Shown here: one piece after another, positions 25,954 through 34,934 of the stretch
How the letters are laid out: the number at the start of each line of letters is the position of its first letter
Position numbering within the stretch: position 1 is the first letter of the stretch
NCBI GenBank assembly: GCA_964579395.1
Contig: CAZOFT010000001.1
Location: 229,345-293,344 of the forward strand
Reading direction: 5' to 3'
From: JACOTV01 sp964579395
GTDB taxonomy: Bacteria > Patescibacteriota > Microgenomatia > UBA1406 > GWC2-37-13
DNA length: 64,000 bases
Notes under the pieces: model-generated
What the model saw: the letters and a program-made list of their open reading frames with translations, nothing else
Databases searched by the model: none
What the model was told of the DNA's origin: nothing
Program-made: the position numbers and the translations under genes

Positions 25954-27327
25954 ATGCAAATTGCAATTATCGGCGCCGGCATTACCGGCCTTACAGCTGC
26001 ATATCGACTGACCCGTGAAGGGCATTCTGTCACTATATATGAAGCCGGAGATACTCCCGGTGGACTCGGCACGTATTTGGAAATCGGGGGAAATCATCTT
26101 GAGCGCTATTACCACCACTTTTTTCAATCAGATCGATTTCTGATTGAACTCGTTCACGAGCTCGATCTTCAGGATAGATTGCATTTTCATCCCTCAAAAA
26201 CATCGCTGTTTTATGATAAAACGCTCTACCCGTTTAGCGGACCGATGGACTTATTGCGCTTTGCGCCGCTTCCTTTGGTGGATCGTATTCGCTGCGGCGT
26301 GGTTCTCGCGTATCTGAAATATGCGCCGGTGAGCAACCTGCGACTTGACTCCATAGCAGCTGCGCCCTGGCTCAAAAGATGGAGCGGTAAGGCGTCATAC
26401 AAAGTCATCTGGGAACCGCTACTCATGGGGAAGTTTGCACAGTGGGCAGATACGGTGCCGCTTGCCTGGCTCAAAGACCGCATTCGAGACCGCTCATTCA
26501 AGCTTGGTTATATCGAAGGAAGTGCTAAAACTCTCTTTGACGCGCTGATTCGCAAGATCGAGATGCGAAAAGGGACACTTTTTCTGAAAACACCTGTCAC
26601 CGCGGTCGAAGAGAAAGATGACAAGGTATATGTCACTACAGCGGGCCGAAAAAAACCTGTCGCGTATGATGCCTGCATTGTGACTACTGTTTCGCCCATC
26701 GCACTTCAGCTTGTGAAAAACAAACTGACGACGCCGTATGAATCACCAAACATGCTGCAACTGAAGCTCAACACTGATGTTGACGCAATTGAAAAAGAAG
26801 ACGGCAAATCCAATACCACAGTACACGACATTCTGAGTCAGCAAGATCAACTCGGTGCTGTGTGTGTCATTCTTGAGCTGGATCGTCAGGTACAGCCGCA
26901 TTACTGGATCAATGTAAATGACCGCAAACAACCGGTCCTCGTCGCCATAGAACACACCAACCTTATTCCGGCATCAGAATACGGAAATACGCACATCATG
27001 TACCTTGCCAACTACATCCACCGGGATGAAAAAGGATTTAAAAAATCCGATGCCGCAACCATCAAGGAGTATGCTGCCTTTTTGAAATCCATTAATCCTG
27101 ATGCCAAACCCAGCTGGATCAAAAAATCACATGTCAGCCGCGCACCGCGCACCCAAACAATATTCAAAACAGGAGCTCTCCATACACGTCCACCAAAACA
27201 ATTGACTGAGCATATATATCTGGGAAATATTGACCAGATGTATCCGCACGATCGCAATCTCAATCTGGGAGTAGAGCTCGGTGGTGAGCTTGCACAAATG
27301 ATCATCGACACCGAGGCATCTTCATAA
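25954..27327 (+). CDS. FAD-dependent oxidoreductase (amine oxidase/protoporphyrinogen oxidase-like)
   Basis: 457 residues. IAIIGAGITGLTAAYRL at the N-terminus is the dinucleotide-binding GxGxxG, followed by a glycine-rich FAD contact (PGGLGTYLEIGGNHLE). The C-terminal LGNIDQMYPHDRNLNLGVELG matches the FAD-binding end of the amine-oxidase/phytoene-desaturase/HemG superfamily. Such orphan members are common beside glycan loci, where they may oxidise a sugar or isoprenoid; the reaction cannot be assigned. TATAAT upstream supports an unled start. It is flanked by sppA and an RmlC-like gene with separate promoters. Confidence 0.78.
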   Translation: MQIAIIGAGITGLTAAYRLTREGHSVTIYEAGDTPGGLGTYLEIGGNHLERYYHHFFQSDRFLIELVHELDLQDRLHFHPSKTSLFYDKTLYPFSGPMDLLRFAPLPLVDRIRCGVVLAYLKYAPVSNLRLDSIAAAPWLKRWSGKASYKVIWEPLLMGKFAQWADTVPLAWLKDRIRDRSFKLGYIEGSAKTLFDALIRKIEMRKGTLFLKTPVTAVEEKDDKVYVTTAGRKKPVAYDACIVTTVSPIALQLVKNKLTTPYESPNMLQLKLNTDVDAIEKEDGKSNTTVHDILSQQDQLGAVCVILELDRQVQPHYWINVNDRKQPVLVAIEHTNLIPASEYGNTHIMYLANYIHRDEKGFKKSDAATIKEYAAFLKSINPDAKPSWIKKSHVSRAPRTQTIFKTGALHTRPPKQLTEHIYLGNIDQMYPHDRNLNLGVELGGELAQMIIDTEASS

Positions 27328-27372
27328 ACCCTCTTTTTCTTCACTTCCTGTTTACTCGGCAGGGGAATCTTT

Positions 27373-27386
27373 TATAATGATTGGAT
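27373..27386 (+). promoter_or_regulatory. -10 box, leaderless start at 27387
   Basis: TATAAT at 27373-27378 ends 8 nt before ATG 27387, which argues against the in-frame TTG at 27381 as the start. Confidence 0.5.
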
Positions 27387-28022
27387 ATGAAAATCCTGCA
27401 AGTGAAAGAGCTTTCAATCCCTGAAATAAAAGTCATTCGCCACGCGCGTTTTCACGACGACCGGGGGTACTTCACAGAAAGCTATCAGATGCTTGAGTTT
27501 GCTACCCACGAAGACCTGCAACCACTATTTGCTGAAAAGTCTTTTGTTCAAATAAACGAGAGTTACTCACGCCCCGGTACCATCCGCGGCCTGCACACAC
27601 AGTGGTCACCTCCACAAGGAAAACTTGTCCGAACAACTTGGGGTCGCATGGTCGATATTATTGTTGATATACGCCCGGACTCTGAAACATTTGGGAAAGG
27701 TATCATGTATGAGATGCCTGCTGATCCACAAGCAGCATACGGTGAGCTGATATGGATACCGTTTGGGTTTGCGCATGGCAACTTTTATAATGATGAGTCA
27801 AAAATTGAGTATTTGGTAGACAGCCCGTGGGGTGGTCCGGAAGGGGAGGGAAGTATCAGTCCCCTCACTAACGATATTGATTGGAGCATGTGTGATGAGT
27901 CACTTAAAAAAGAGTTTACTGCACTGTGTGCAAGTAGCTCGTGTCTACTGAGTCCCAAAGATCGCGACGGCATGACTATCACACAATGGAAAGACTCAGA
28001 AACGGCACACACATTCTTCTAG
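27387..28022 (+). CDS. dTDP-4-dehydrorhamnose 3,5-epimerase-like (RmlC family cupin)
   Basis: 211 residues from MKILQVKEL. The RmlC core is clear: GYFTESYQ, GTIRGLHTQWSPPQGKLVR with the catalytic-position His70, DIIVDIRPDSETFGKG and FGFAHGNFYND. It would epimerise C3 and/or C5 of a 4-keto-6-deoxyhexose nucleotide. The C-terminal 25-30 residues extend beyond the usual RmlC length. No rmlA, rmlB or rmlD lies next to it, so it might act on the GDP or CDP 4-keto sugars made by the gmd or rfbH products instead (inference). Confidence 0.82.
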   Translation: MKILQVKELSIPEIKVIRHARFHDDRGYFTESYQMLEFATHEDLQPLFAEKSFVQINESYSRPGTIRGLHTQWSPPQGKLVRTTWGRMVDIIVDIRPDSETFGKGIMYEMPADPQAAYGELIWIPFGFAHGNFYNDESKIEYLVDSPWGGPEGEGSISPLTNDIDWSMCDESLKKEFTALCASSSCLLSPKDRDGMTITQWKDSETAHTFF

Positions 28023-28075
28023 TGTCACCATTCCTACGGCAAGATTCCGTATAGAAAATACTATAGTGCTTGTAG

Positions 28076-28081
28076 TAGAAT
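28076..28081 (+). promoter_or_regulatory. -10 box upstream of the 1056-aa gene
   Basis: TAGAAT ends 12 nt before the ATG at 28094, leaving at most a leader of about 5 nt. Confidence 0.4.
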
Positions 28082-28093
28082 GACAGCTTATCT

Positions 28094-31000
28094 ATGATCG
28101 AACGTATTCGAAATCATCGACGACATATACCTGTGTCCCAGCCTACGGGGGAAATGCCCCTTCAGATGGATAGACGGCAATTTTTAGTCGGCGGCATGGC
28201 TCTTCTTGCCGCCACACAACTGCCTCAGTTCGGAGGTGGTCAAGAACCAGCCATACAAGATGCTCATCATGGCGCCAATGCGAACAATACTTCGGCACCA
28301 AATGCTGAACAAGTTCCCTCTTTTATATCCGCTGAACAAACACATGATGATGAGTCCGAACATGATGAGCATATCAGTTGGCGTAGCCACTTGGTAATCG
28401 GGGAGCAAATGGCAAGTTTTGCTCAGATTATCAAAAACGGGCATTTTACTCCCTACACCAGTGCCAGATCTATCGCAAACCTCTATGTCACAACTGCGTG
28501 GCTTGAGCGCACTGGTAATGAGGCTGATAAACATGTGGCGAAAGAAATGGTGCTTGAATTTACAGGCACAAATAACTTGAACCTTGGCCTTGCTGTTGCG
28601 CTGCCCTATATCACCAATATGACAAAATACATGCGTGTGGTGGCAGGTGATCTAGTGACAGGGCTTCCCGCAGAGCCCGAGCATGAACCATCAGATGCTG
28701 AGCGGCTCAGTCACAACCGCTCATGGGTCAGAGAATTGATACGACCACATGACATTACCCGCGAAGATCAAAATGGTATTAATACCCTGTTTTCGGCACC
28801 AAATACAGAAGGGGACACTGGTGGACAGGAACATGCAGACATAGACATCACCACAATCACTGCGCCTGTGATTGACGAACTTGTTCATCGCCTTCGCCAA
28901 GAAGAGGCCTTTGCAGCAAGCACGAAAGAGGCAATGACTCTTATCGAGCACGTTTTGGAAAATAAGCTGAAGCAACTGATCGGGCGAGGATCTGCACTGA
29001 TAGATGTCGTAGCGCCCCTTGGCACCACCTACTTATCAACACAAATTGGTAATGAGCTGGCAACTGAGGTATACGAGTACAAATATCGCCTGGAGTACGC
29101 ACGCGAAATCAAACGCCATGCAGATGAACTGGAATCTCTTCCGACAACCAGCGCGTTTGAGCACGACTCCACAACAGATCAAACTACCCCCCCTTCACAT
29201 CTGCAGGAAGGACTTCACGTTCTTGAGCACAAAGCGCTCTCAGCCGCTGATGTAGCAGTTAATTCGATGCGAGGACTCATGGGTGCACGCATAGCACGCG
29301 CCTCAAACGGAAGTGGCATTATGGTGGCTGGCGATCCACCGTTACCATTTGCTTATGCTGAAGCTTCAAAGCGAGGAGTTTTGCCAAAGCTTATTGGAAA
29401 AAGTATTCAATGGGGTGCGGTAGACACAGTTGCCAATGGTCTGCTAACAAGCGTTCAGCTTGCACAACGCACTATCGGAACCGGAGATGAAGACACCGGC
29501 CGCGTAGACACAAACGATCTACTCGGCACTGCACACGCATATATATCAGGAGCCACCATCATGACAAACAAGGTTACAACTGCGCTTCGTGAACTGCGAC
29601 CGACACTACGCAAAATGAACAATGGGACAGCAGTCAAGATCGATATGGTGTGCGAAAAAACCGACGAGTGGGGTCCTGATGATGATGTCACTGCACAAGA
29701 TTACTCACGCCTTGTTGAAGAATTTGTCACAGAATTACAGCAAGAAGCCAACCCCCATGTGGTTATGCCGATATTAAAAATCATGCGCCAATCGGCAATC
29801 GGCGGCTACCATAGCATATCCCAGGCGCTAAAAGACAATGCCCGCATGATCGGGACAGAAGAAGGAAGAAAAGAGTTTTTTGCAAGATACGTAAAACTCC
29901 AAACTCCACACCATGAAGGACACCACCAGTCACCGGATGACCTTATTTTGCAAGGCGAACCAGTGCCGTATGATGAAATGGCGGCACGACTTGAGTCGTG
30001 GGAACCAAAAGACCAATTGCGCTATATGCGGTCTGTGATGTTTCGCTACCTGACGCCAGAGGATTTTGCAGAAGGCTCTGCACTTGGTGCCATATTTGCT
30101 GAAGACATTCTTTCAAGCCACCCAGAAATTAGCGGATATATGGGTACTGTTTATGACACAGCAGCAGAGTTTGTGCGCATACTTCGTGGGCAACATGATA
30201 CGGAAGATGCACCCATCACAGCTCGCAATATTGCGCCCCAGGCAAAAGAATTATTTAATCGATTTGCTGAATCTGAATCAGTTGCACGTTACCTGCAAGA
30301 AGAGCAACCTCCGCTAGCAAGTGACAAACTTGCAGATTTATCGCGTGCTCAAGCAGGATATGATCTGCCGTATGGTGAACTGGAAGAATGGTCTGAGAAT
30401 GCCCAAGAAGTCTTTTTTGCCCTCACTACACAACTTCCGCATGTAGGTGCGATTGTGGAAACGGCAAAAATCATGCTTGAAAATTTTGATAAAGCGCTTA
30501 ACAAGGCGGGTGCTGATGCCAAAACCAAAGCGGCACTCAAGCTCTGTCTTAATTCTGTACTTGTAATGGGGGTCAGCTCCGTTGCAGACAATGTTGCAGC
30601 CTTCTTATTCGGGCTCAAAACCGGCGAGCTTATTGTTGATGATTTGGTCGCGCAAAGCGAAGACATAAGCGAATCACATATCGCTGATTTGAAATTTACC
30701 GCATTAATGACCGCGCTTAGTACTGCTATACATGCAGGACAAAATCTATTACCTGGAAACGGACCCAACTTCTCGGCAGCACGATCGGAGCCAGATGTAG
30801 GAAAGCTTGTCGCAATAGGGAATGAGGCTGCACGAATCGGACATGCTGATCAAACAGCAGAATCTCTTCCACTTATAAAACCAGATGTTGCAACCGTCGA
30901 AGAAAAACAGTACATGGAACAAGTCCAGCAGTCGCTTCGCAGCCGTGGTGAGCAAGGTTTCCCACAAGCAGTGCGTCTGCACAAAGTCGAAGGATGGACG

Positions 31001-31264
31001 CCTAAGGATTATCAAGTCGTGCTTGAACACTATGGACTTCATATGTCGGCCGAACGTATTGAGCGTTTTATCGTGAACCATCCTTCAAATGATATTATGC
31101 TGATCCCACGCCCTGCGCGTCTTGAGGATGGTCGCGTCAACACGCATCCGGTCAGTATGAGTCTGGCAGAGAGCTCACAAACCACCCGACAGTACCCTGT
31201 ACAGGGACTTGGTGCGCCAGCTGTTTGGCTTGGTAATATCCTAACCAAAGTGCAAGCCACCTAG
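28094..31264 (+). CDS. Large exported protein with Tat-like signal, unknown function
   Basis: 1056 residues, no recognised family. Near the N-terminus the stretch MDRRQFLVGGMALLAA (Arg27-Arg28) is a textbook twin-arginine motif followed by a hydrophobic core, implying export in folded form; a 25-residue basic extension precedes it, and internal Met21 or Met25 are alternative starts. The rest is mostly helical and acidic with His-rich patches (HHGANAN, HHEGHHQ). A hydrophobic helical stretch lies near residues 818-835 (CLNSVLVMGVSSVADNVAAF). A convergent pair of orphan genes follows. A metal- or cofactor-binding surface protein is one possibility; function is open. Confidence 0.6.
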   Translation: MIERIRNHRRHIPVSQPTGEMPLQMDRRQFLVGGMALLAATQLPQFGGGQEPAIQDAHHGANANNTSAPNAEQVPSFISAEQTHDDESEHDEHISWRSHLVIGEQMASFAQIIKNGHFTPYTSARSIANLYVTTAWLERTGNEADKHVAKEMVLEFTGTNNLNLGLAVALPYITNMTKYMRVVAGDLVTGLPAEPEHEPSDAERLSHNRSWVRELIRPHDITREDQNGINTLFSAPNTEGDTGGQEHADIDITTITAPVIDELVHRLRQEEAFAASTKEAMTLIEHVLENKLKQLIGRGSALIDVVAPLGTTYLSTQIGNELATEVYEYKYRLEYAREIKRHADELESLPTTSAFEHDSTTDQTTPPSHLQEGLHVLEHKALSAADVAVNSMRGLMGARIARASNGSGIMVAGDPPLPFAYAEASKRGVLPKLIGKSIQWGAVDTVANGLLTSVQLAQRTIGTGDEDTGRVDTNDLLGTAHAYISGATIMTNKVTTALRELRPTLRKMNNGTAVKIDMVCEKTDEWGPDDDVTAQDYSRLVEEFVTELQQEANPHVVMPILKIMRQSAIGGYHSISQALKDNARMIGTEEGRKEFFARYVKLQTPHHEGHHQSPDDLILQGEPVPYDEMAARLESWEPKDQLRYMRSVMFRYLTPEDFAEGSALGAIFAEDILSSHPEISGYMGTVYDTAAEFVRILRGQHDTEDAPITARNIAPQAKELFNRFAESESVARYLQEEQPPLASDKLADLSRAQAGYDLPYGELEEWSENAQEVFFALTTQLPHVGAIVETAKIMLENFDKALNKAGADAKTKAALKLCLNSVLVMGVSSVADNVAAFLFGLKTGELIVDDLVAQSEDISESHIADLKFTALMTALSTAIHAGQNLLPGNGPNFSAARSEPDVGKLVAIGNEAARIGHADQTAESLPLIKPDVATVEEKQYMEQVQQSLRSRGEQGFPQAVRLHKVEGWTPKDYQVVLEHYGLHMSAERIERFIVNHPSNDIMLIPRPARLEDGRVNTHPVSMSLAESSQTTRQYPVQGLGAPAVWLGNILTKVQAT

Positions 31265-31267
31265 TGC

Positions 31268-32293
31268 TCACCATCCGAAATAGCGATTGCGCAACTTCTT
31301 ACGTGGCACAGCCTGGCCGCCACAAACAGCTACTCGATGCTCATCAAGCTCTTGGGCGTAGTGAGAAAAGTCACCGACAGTTAGATTGTATTCAAAGCCT
31401 CTTCGAGACACTGTATGAATAAGCACATGGTTTTCCATCACGGATTGGGTATTACTCATTACCGCACGATATCCCACAAACGTCCGATCCATCTCCATCT
31501 CTTTTCCGTCAAAATGCGAGTTCGGAGAAAAAGGAGTAAATACATTTCTGCTTTGTTGCCTATTTCCCCACTCAAGCTCCTGACGACCCCAATCATAGGC
31601 GCTGACGAGTCCCCACTGTATATGGTCAGTACGCAACATTGTCATCTCATGGGGCCATATTTGTCGCCCTTCAGCTGGACCGAGCACTGCCTGTCGCCAA
31701 TCAGCGCGCGCACCGATTGCAACCATCTCTCGTGGGGTAGGCAGCTTTATTGGCTCTTCTGTAATCCTCATTGCATCTCCACAAGCATTGAGTATTTTTT
31801 CTACCTCAACTGCACTAAGATCATAACGACATCCCGGCACAAATGTGCCGCGTACCGGTTTTTGTACATTACCCGCTTTTATCTGCTCTTTTGCTATTTC
31901 TTCAAACGGATCCGGACCAACACGCTTTATCTTACCTGTTGTCGGAACTACAGGCGCATAAGGGAGTGGAACCGACTCGTTGAGCCGACGCGGAAGCGGA
32001 GTGCTATCGACCAAAATCCATCGCAAACTCAACTGATACGCATTTTCTGAAAGCTCAGCCACATCCGGCATCACAAACGGCACAAATGTTCCGGGAAATG
32101 TCTCTGACGCGATCTCAAACAACTCGCGAGTAGCTTCATCTGCATCGGGGATATCAAATCGTCTGCCCCACGATTCAAACTCAGCATCCGCCCAGTCACC
32201 GGGACTCATCTGGAGTAGTTCTTGGTGAGTGCGTTCCAGCAGGGGAGTGAATGATTGCGGAACTTCATGATGCGGACCTCGTTCGGTGCTCAT
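31268..32293 (-). CDS. Hypothetical protein, 341 aa
   Basis: Soluble, mixed alpha/beta-looking protein beginning MSTERGPHHEV, with a Trp-rich early segment (DWADAEFESWGRRF-like) and no signal peptide or membrane helix. No catalytic motif is recognised. The start is fixed by TATACT on the reverse strand (32305-32300), ending 6 nt before the ATG; the upstream in-frame ATG at 32311 lies beyond the box. It converges on the 1056-aa gene with 3 nt between the stops. I can assign no function. Confidence 0.6.
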   Translation of the reverse strand: MSTERGPHHEVPQSFTPLLERTHQELLQMSPGDWADAEFESWGRRFDIPDADEATRELFEIASETFPGTFVPFVMPDVAELSENAYQLSLRWILVDSTPLPRRLNESVPLPYAPVVPTTGKIKRVGPDPFEEIAKEQIKAGNVQKPVRGTFVPGCRYDLSAVEVEKILNACGDAMRITEEPIKLPTPREMVAIGARADWRQAVLGPAEGRQIWPHEMTMLRTDHIQWGLVSAYDWGRQELEWGNRQQSRNVFTPFSPNSHFDGKEMEMDRTFVGYRAVMSNTQSVMENHVLIHTVSRRGFEYNLTVGDFSHYAQELDEHRVAVCGGQAVPRKKLRNRYFGW

Positions 32294-32352
32294 ACCCAGA
32301 GTATAGCACATAAAAACCTATAGTGTATTTTTCATGCCACACCCATGAGGCG

Positions 32353-32994
32353 CTACACTAAGTCTTGTACTGTCTGTGCAGCAGACCCAAGGACTCGATC
32401 AGTCCGCCCGGTAAAATGGCGCTCTCTATCAGCCGGTACAGGAAGATTCAAGATCTCTTTTTCATCACCCAGAGCAAATGTTCCAGGGGTTTGGCGCGCC
32501 ATCCAGACCCAAAAGTCAGCTGCCATATCGCAAAATAGCTCCGGACCTTCACGCTCAAACTGCCTGAGGGCAGAAGCCCCCATCGCCTGAAGCAACTGCA
32601 CTTGTTGTTCAGATGCACCGCCTTCTTCAAAGCAATCCATACTATCTTTGACCGCGCGAATCGGAGGAATATAGTATCGTGCACGAAGCCGCGCATTCTC
32701 TTTATTTGCAAGAGAATCCGCCAACTCAGGGTCGGTGATTCCTTTCAGAAAACGTGCTTCAAAGGTAAGTCCATCCGGTTCATCAGAACTCAATCCAAGC
32801 AACTCCAACATTGCATCCGGACGAATGATTTGAGCAGATATATCCAGCTGTGCATCCGTTGCGTTATCTGGGTGTGCCGCAGCCCACGCACCATCATAAA
32901 AAATCTGAATGACTGCGTCACTGTTTACACCATCAAGAGGTTTCATGCGCTCACGGCGCGCAGTCGGAGCGCTTCTTTCTGCTGACATGCTCAT
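32353..32994 (-). CDS. Hypothetical protein, 213 aa
   Basis: Acidic soluble protein starting MSMSAERSAPTARRERM (Met3 is an alternative start). It contains ALRQFEREGPELF and FWVWMARQTPGTFALGD stretches but no recognised domain, signal peptide or membrane segment. It begins 9 nt after the gmd stop on the same strand, so it is probably co-transcribed with gmd. Whether it takes part in GDP-sugar metabolism or simply shares a transcript is unknown. Confidence 0.55.
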   Translation of the reverse strand: MSMSAERSAPTARRERMKPLDGVNSDAVIQIFYDGAWAAAHPDNATDAQLDISAQIIRPDAMLELLGLSSDEPDGLTFEARFLKGITDPELADSLANKENARLRARYYIPPIRAVKDSMDCFEEGGASEQQVQLLQAMGASALRQFEREGPELFCDMAADFWVWMARQTPGTFALGDEKEILNLPVPADRERHFTGRTDRVLGSAAQTVQDLV

Positions 32995-33003
32995 GACAAG
33001 AGG

Positions 33004-33984
33004 TTATTTGTCACTGAGACGTTTAATGTCTGCCTCAACCATCATTTTGACCAGCTCTGAAAAGGCGACTTTCGGTTTCCATCCGAGCTTTTCAAATGCT
33101 TTATTCGGGCGGCTCTTGAGGTGAACCACTTCGGCCGGGCGCTTAAATCGTGGATCAATCTTTACATACTGTTTCCAATCATCAACACCTGCTGCTGCAA
33201 ATGCCTGCTCAACCATCTCCTGCACAGAGTGGGTTTCGCCGGTTCCGACCACATAGTCATCAGGATCATCTTGCTGAAGCATCAGATACATAGCCTCGAC
33301 ATAATCTCCGGCAAATCCCCAGTCGCGCTTGGCATCAAGATTACCCAACAAGAGTTCGTCAGCAAGCCCAAGCTTAATTCGGGCAACACCATCAGTAACT
33401 TTACGCGTCACAAACTGAATGCCGCGAAGCGGAGACTCATGATTAAAAAGAACTCCATTACTGGTATACATGTTGAATGACTCGCGGTAATTGACGGTCA
33501 TCCAATAGGCATATACTTTTGAGACACCATAGGGGGAGCGGGGATGAAATGGAGTGTTCTCATCCTGAAAATCACCGTCGGTCACATTGCTTCCAAACAT
33601 CTCGCTGGTTGATGCCTGATAAAATCGGGTGGCAGGGGAAAAAAACTTAATTGCATTGAGAAGATGCAGCACACCAAGCGAATTCACTTCTGTCGTGAGT
33701 TTGGCTTGCTCCCAGCTGGAGCCCACAAATGACTGCGCTGCCAGGTTGTACACCTCGTGCGGGTGCAATCCTTTGATAATAGACATCAACGACGATTCGT
33801 CAGTCAGATCACCTTCTATGAAATCAATCTTGTCAGTCACACCGAGATAATTGGTGTTTTCAAAGTTTGGGTTGCTGTAGCGAGACATCATGCCATACAC
33901 CTTGTACCCTTTTTCAAGAAGCAACTGAGCTAAGTACGGGCCGTCCTGACCCAATATTCCGGTGACGAGAGCTGTTTTTGACAT
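33004..33984 (-). CDS. gmd: GDP-mannose 4,6-dehydratase
   Basis: 326 residues, extended SDR. TGILGQDGPYLAQLLL at residues 8-23 is the Gmd-specific NADP-binding motif. YQASTSEMFG near residue 122 and Tyr152-x3-Lys156 (SPYGVSKVYAYW) form the catalytic set, and FNHESPLRG and WGFAGDYVEAM are family hallmarks. It converts GDP-D-mannose to GDP-4-keto-6-deoxymannose, precursor of GDP-fucose, rhamnose, perosamine or colitose. The start at MSKTALV is clear from homology; 30 extra upstream codons have no family match. No fucose synthase gene is adjacent, so the downstream sugar is unresolved; RfbH at 21.4 kb could use this product. Confidence 0.93.
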   Translation of the reverse strand: MSKTALVTGILGQDGPYLAQLLLEKGYKVYGMMSRYSNPNFENTNYLGVTDKIDFIEGDLTDESSLMSIIKGLHPHEVYNLAAQSFVGSSWEQAKLTTEVNSLGVLHLLNAIKFFSPATRFYQASTSEMFGSNVTDGDFQDENTPFHPRSPYGVSKVYAYWMTVNYRESFNMYTSNGVLFNHESPLRGIQFVTRKVTDGVARIKLGLADELLLGNLDAKRDWGFAGDYVEAMYLMLQQDDPDDYVVGTGETHSVQEMVEQAFAAAGVDDWKQYVKIDPRFKRPAEVVHLKSRPNKAFEKLGWKPKVAFSELVKMMVEADIKRLSDK

Positions 33985-34114
33985 GTGTCTGTAAAGAGTA
34001 AAATAACAATAGTAGTGCGCATACAATGCGCGCCAATGCACTAATAATACCAGATCGTGCTGGTTGTTGCGCAAGAAAAAAAGCGGTAGATTAGACCGTC
34101 AATACAGCCTTACT

Positions 34115-34852
34115 TTAGCGGTTATACCGCCTGTTATGATCAGCCACGAGATCCGGCAACTCAGCAATACTGGGGAGTATCTGCCGCGTGGGGAGTCCAT
34201 GAGTACGAAATATTTTTCTTGAAGCCACTGGATCATGAAAACCGGTTAAGACACCGACAAACGGTACCGACGCGCGACGCGCGCCGCGAAGATCATGAAT
34301 CGCATCACCCACATAGGCCGACCCGCCGCGTACACCGTGCCCATTCATACAGTCCAGGGCACCGGTAAAAGCGCGAGGATCTGGCTTTACATGACGGGTT
34401 TCCTCAGAAGTGTACACACAGGTAAACAGACTCGGGTCAATGCCGACATGCTCCATAGAGCCTTGTACAGTAGTCTGTATGCCGGAGCTTATTATCCCAA
34501 GATGAATTCCATCTTCGGCCAGGACTTTCAATGCGATATCTGCCTCGGGAATCAACTCGGGTTGAATCATCGCCGCGTCACGAAACTGCATAAAATCGCC
34601 ACCTCGGCCAGGGTACAACTCTTCCGACATAACCTCCATTGCAGATCCCCATACTGATTTGAGCTGATGCTCAGTGATTGGCTCGTGACCCCGAGCCTGC
34701 GCATACAACACATGGGAACGATATGCTCCTCCGAAAGAATCAACCACCGTCATATCCCAGTCCAAGAGAAGCGCACGAATAGGCATCGGTGGCAGCCGCA
34801 AGCGCTCATCAGTGTATTCCTTCTCAATTGTGCATGGTCTTTGTTCTAACAT
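34115..34852 (-). CDS. HAD-superfamily phosphatase
   Basis: About 245 residues from MLEQRPC. Motif I is LLLDWDMTVVDS with Asp31/Asp33, motif II is ISSGIQTT, the lysine of motif III lies in KPDPRAF, and YVGDAIHDLRGARRA is motif IV. The cap domain between motifs I and II is the small helical PGP/Gph type. It is probably a phosphoglycolate- or sugar-phosphate phosphatase. A TAGAAT box on the reverse strand (34870-34865) abuts the first in-frame ATG (34864), so the Met at 34852 is preferred. It lies upstream of gmd on the same strand with a 130-bp gap. Confidence 0.8.
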   Translation of the reverse strand: MLEQRPCTIEKEYTDERLRLPPMPIRALLLDWDMTVVDSFGGAYRSHVLYAQARGHEPITEHQLKSVWGSAMEVMSEELYPGRGGDFMQFRDAAMIQPELIPEADIALKVLAEDGIHLGIISSGIQTTVQGSMEHVGIDPSLFTCVYTSEETRHVKPDPRAFTGALDCMNGHGVRGGSAYVGDAIHDLRGARRASVPFVGVLTGFHDPVASRKIFRTHGLPTRQILPSIAELPDLVADHNRRYNR

Positions 34853-34921
34853 ACTATGAGTCATATTCTACACCCAAATTATAAAATGTGTGTTTGAAGT
34901 ACTACAGGCATGAAAAGAACG

Positions 34922-34934
34922 TATAATTACATTC
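34922..34934 (+). promoter_or_regulatory. -10 box, leaderless start at 34935
   Basis: TATAAT at 34922-34927 ends 7 nt before the flippase ATG. Confidence 0.5.
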
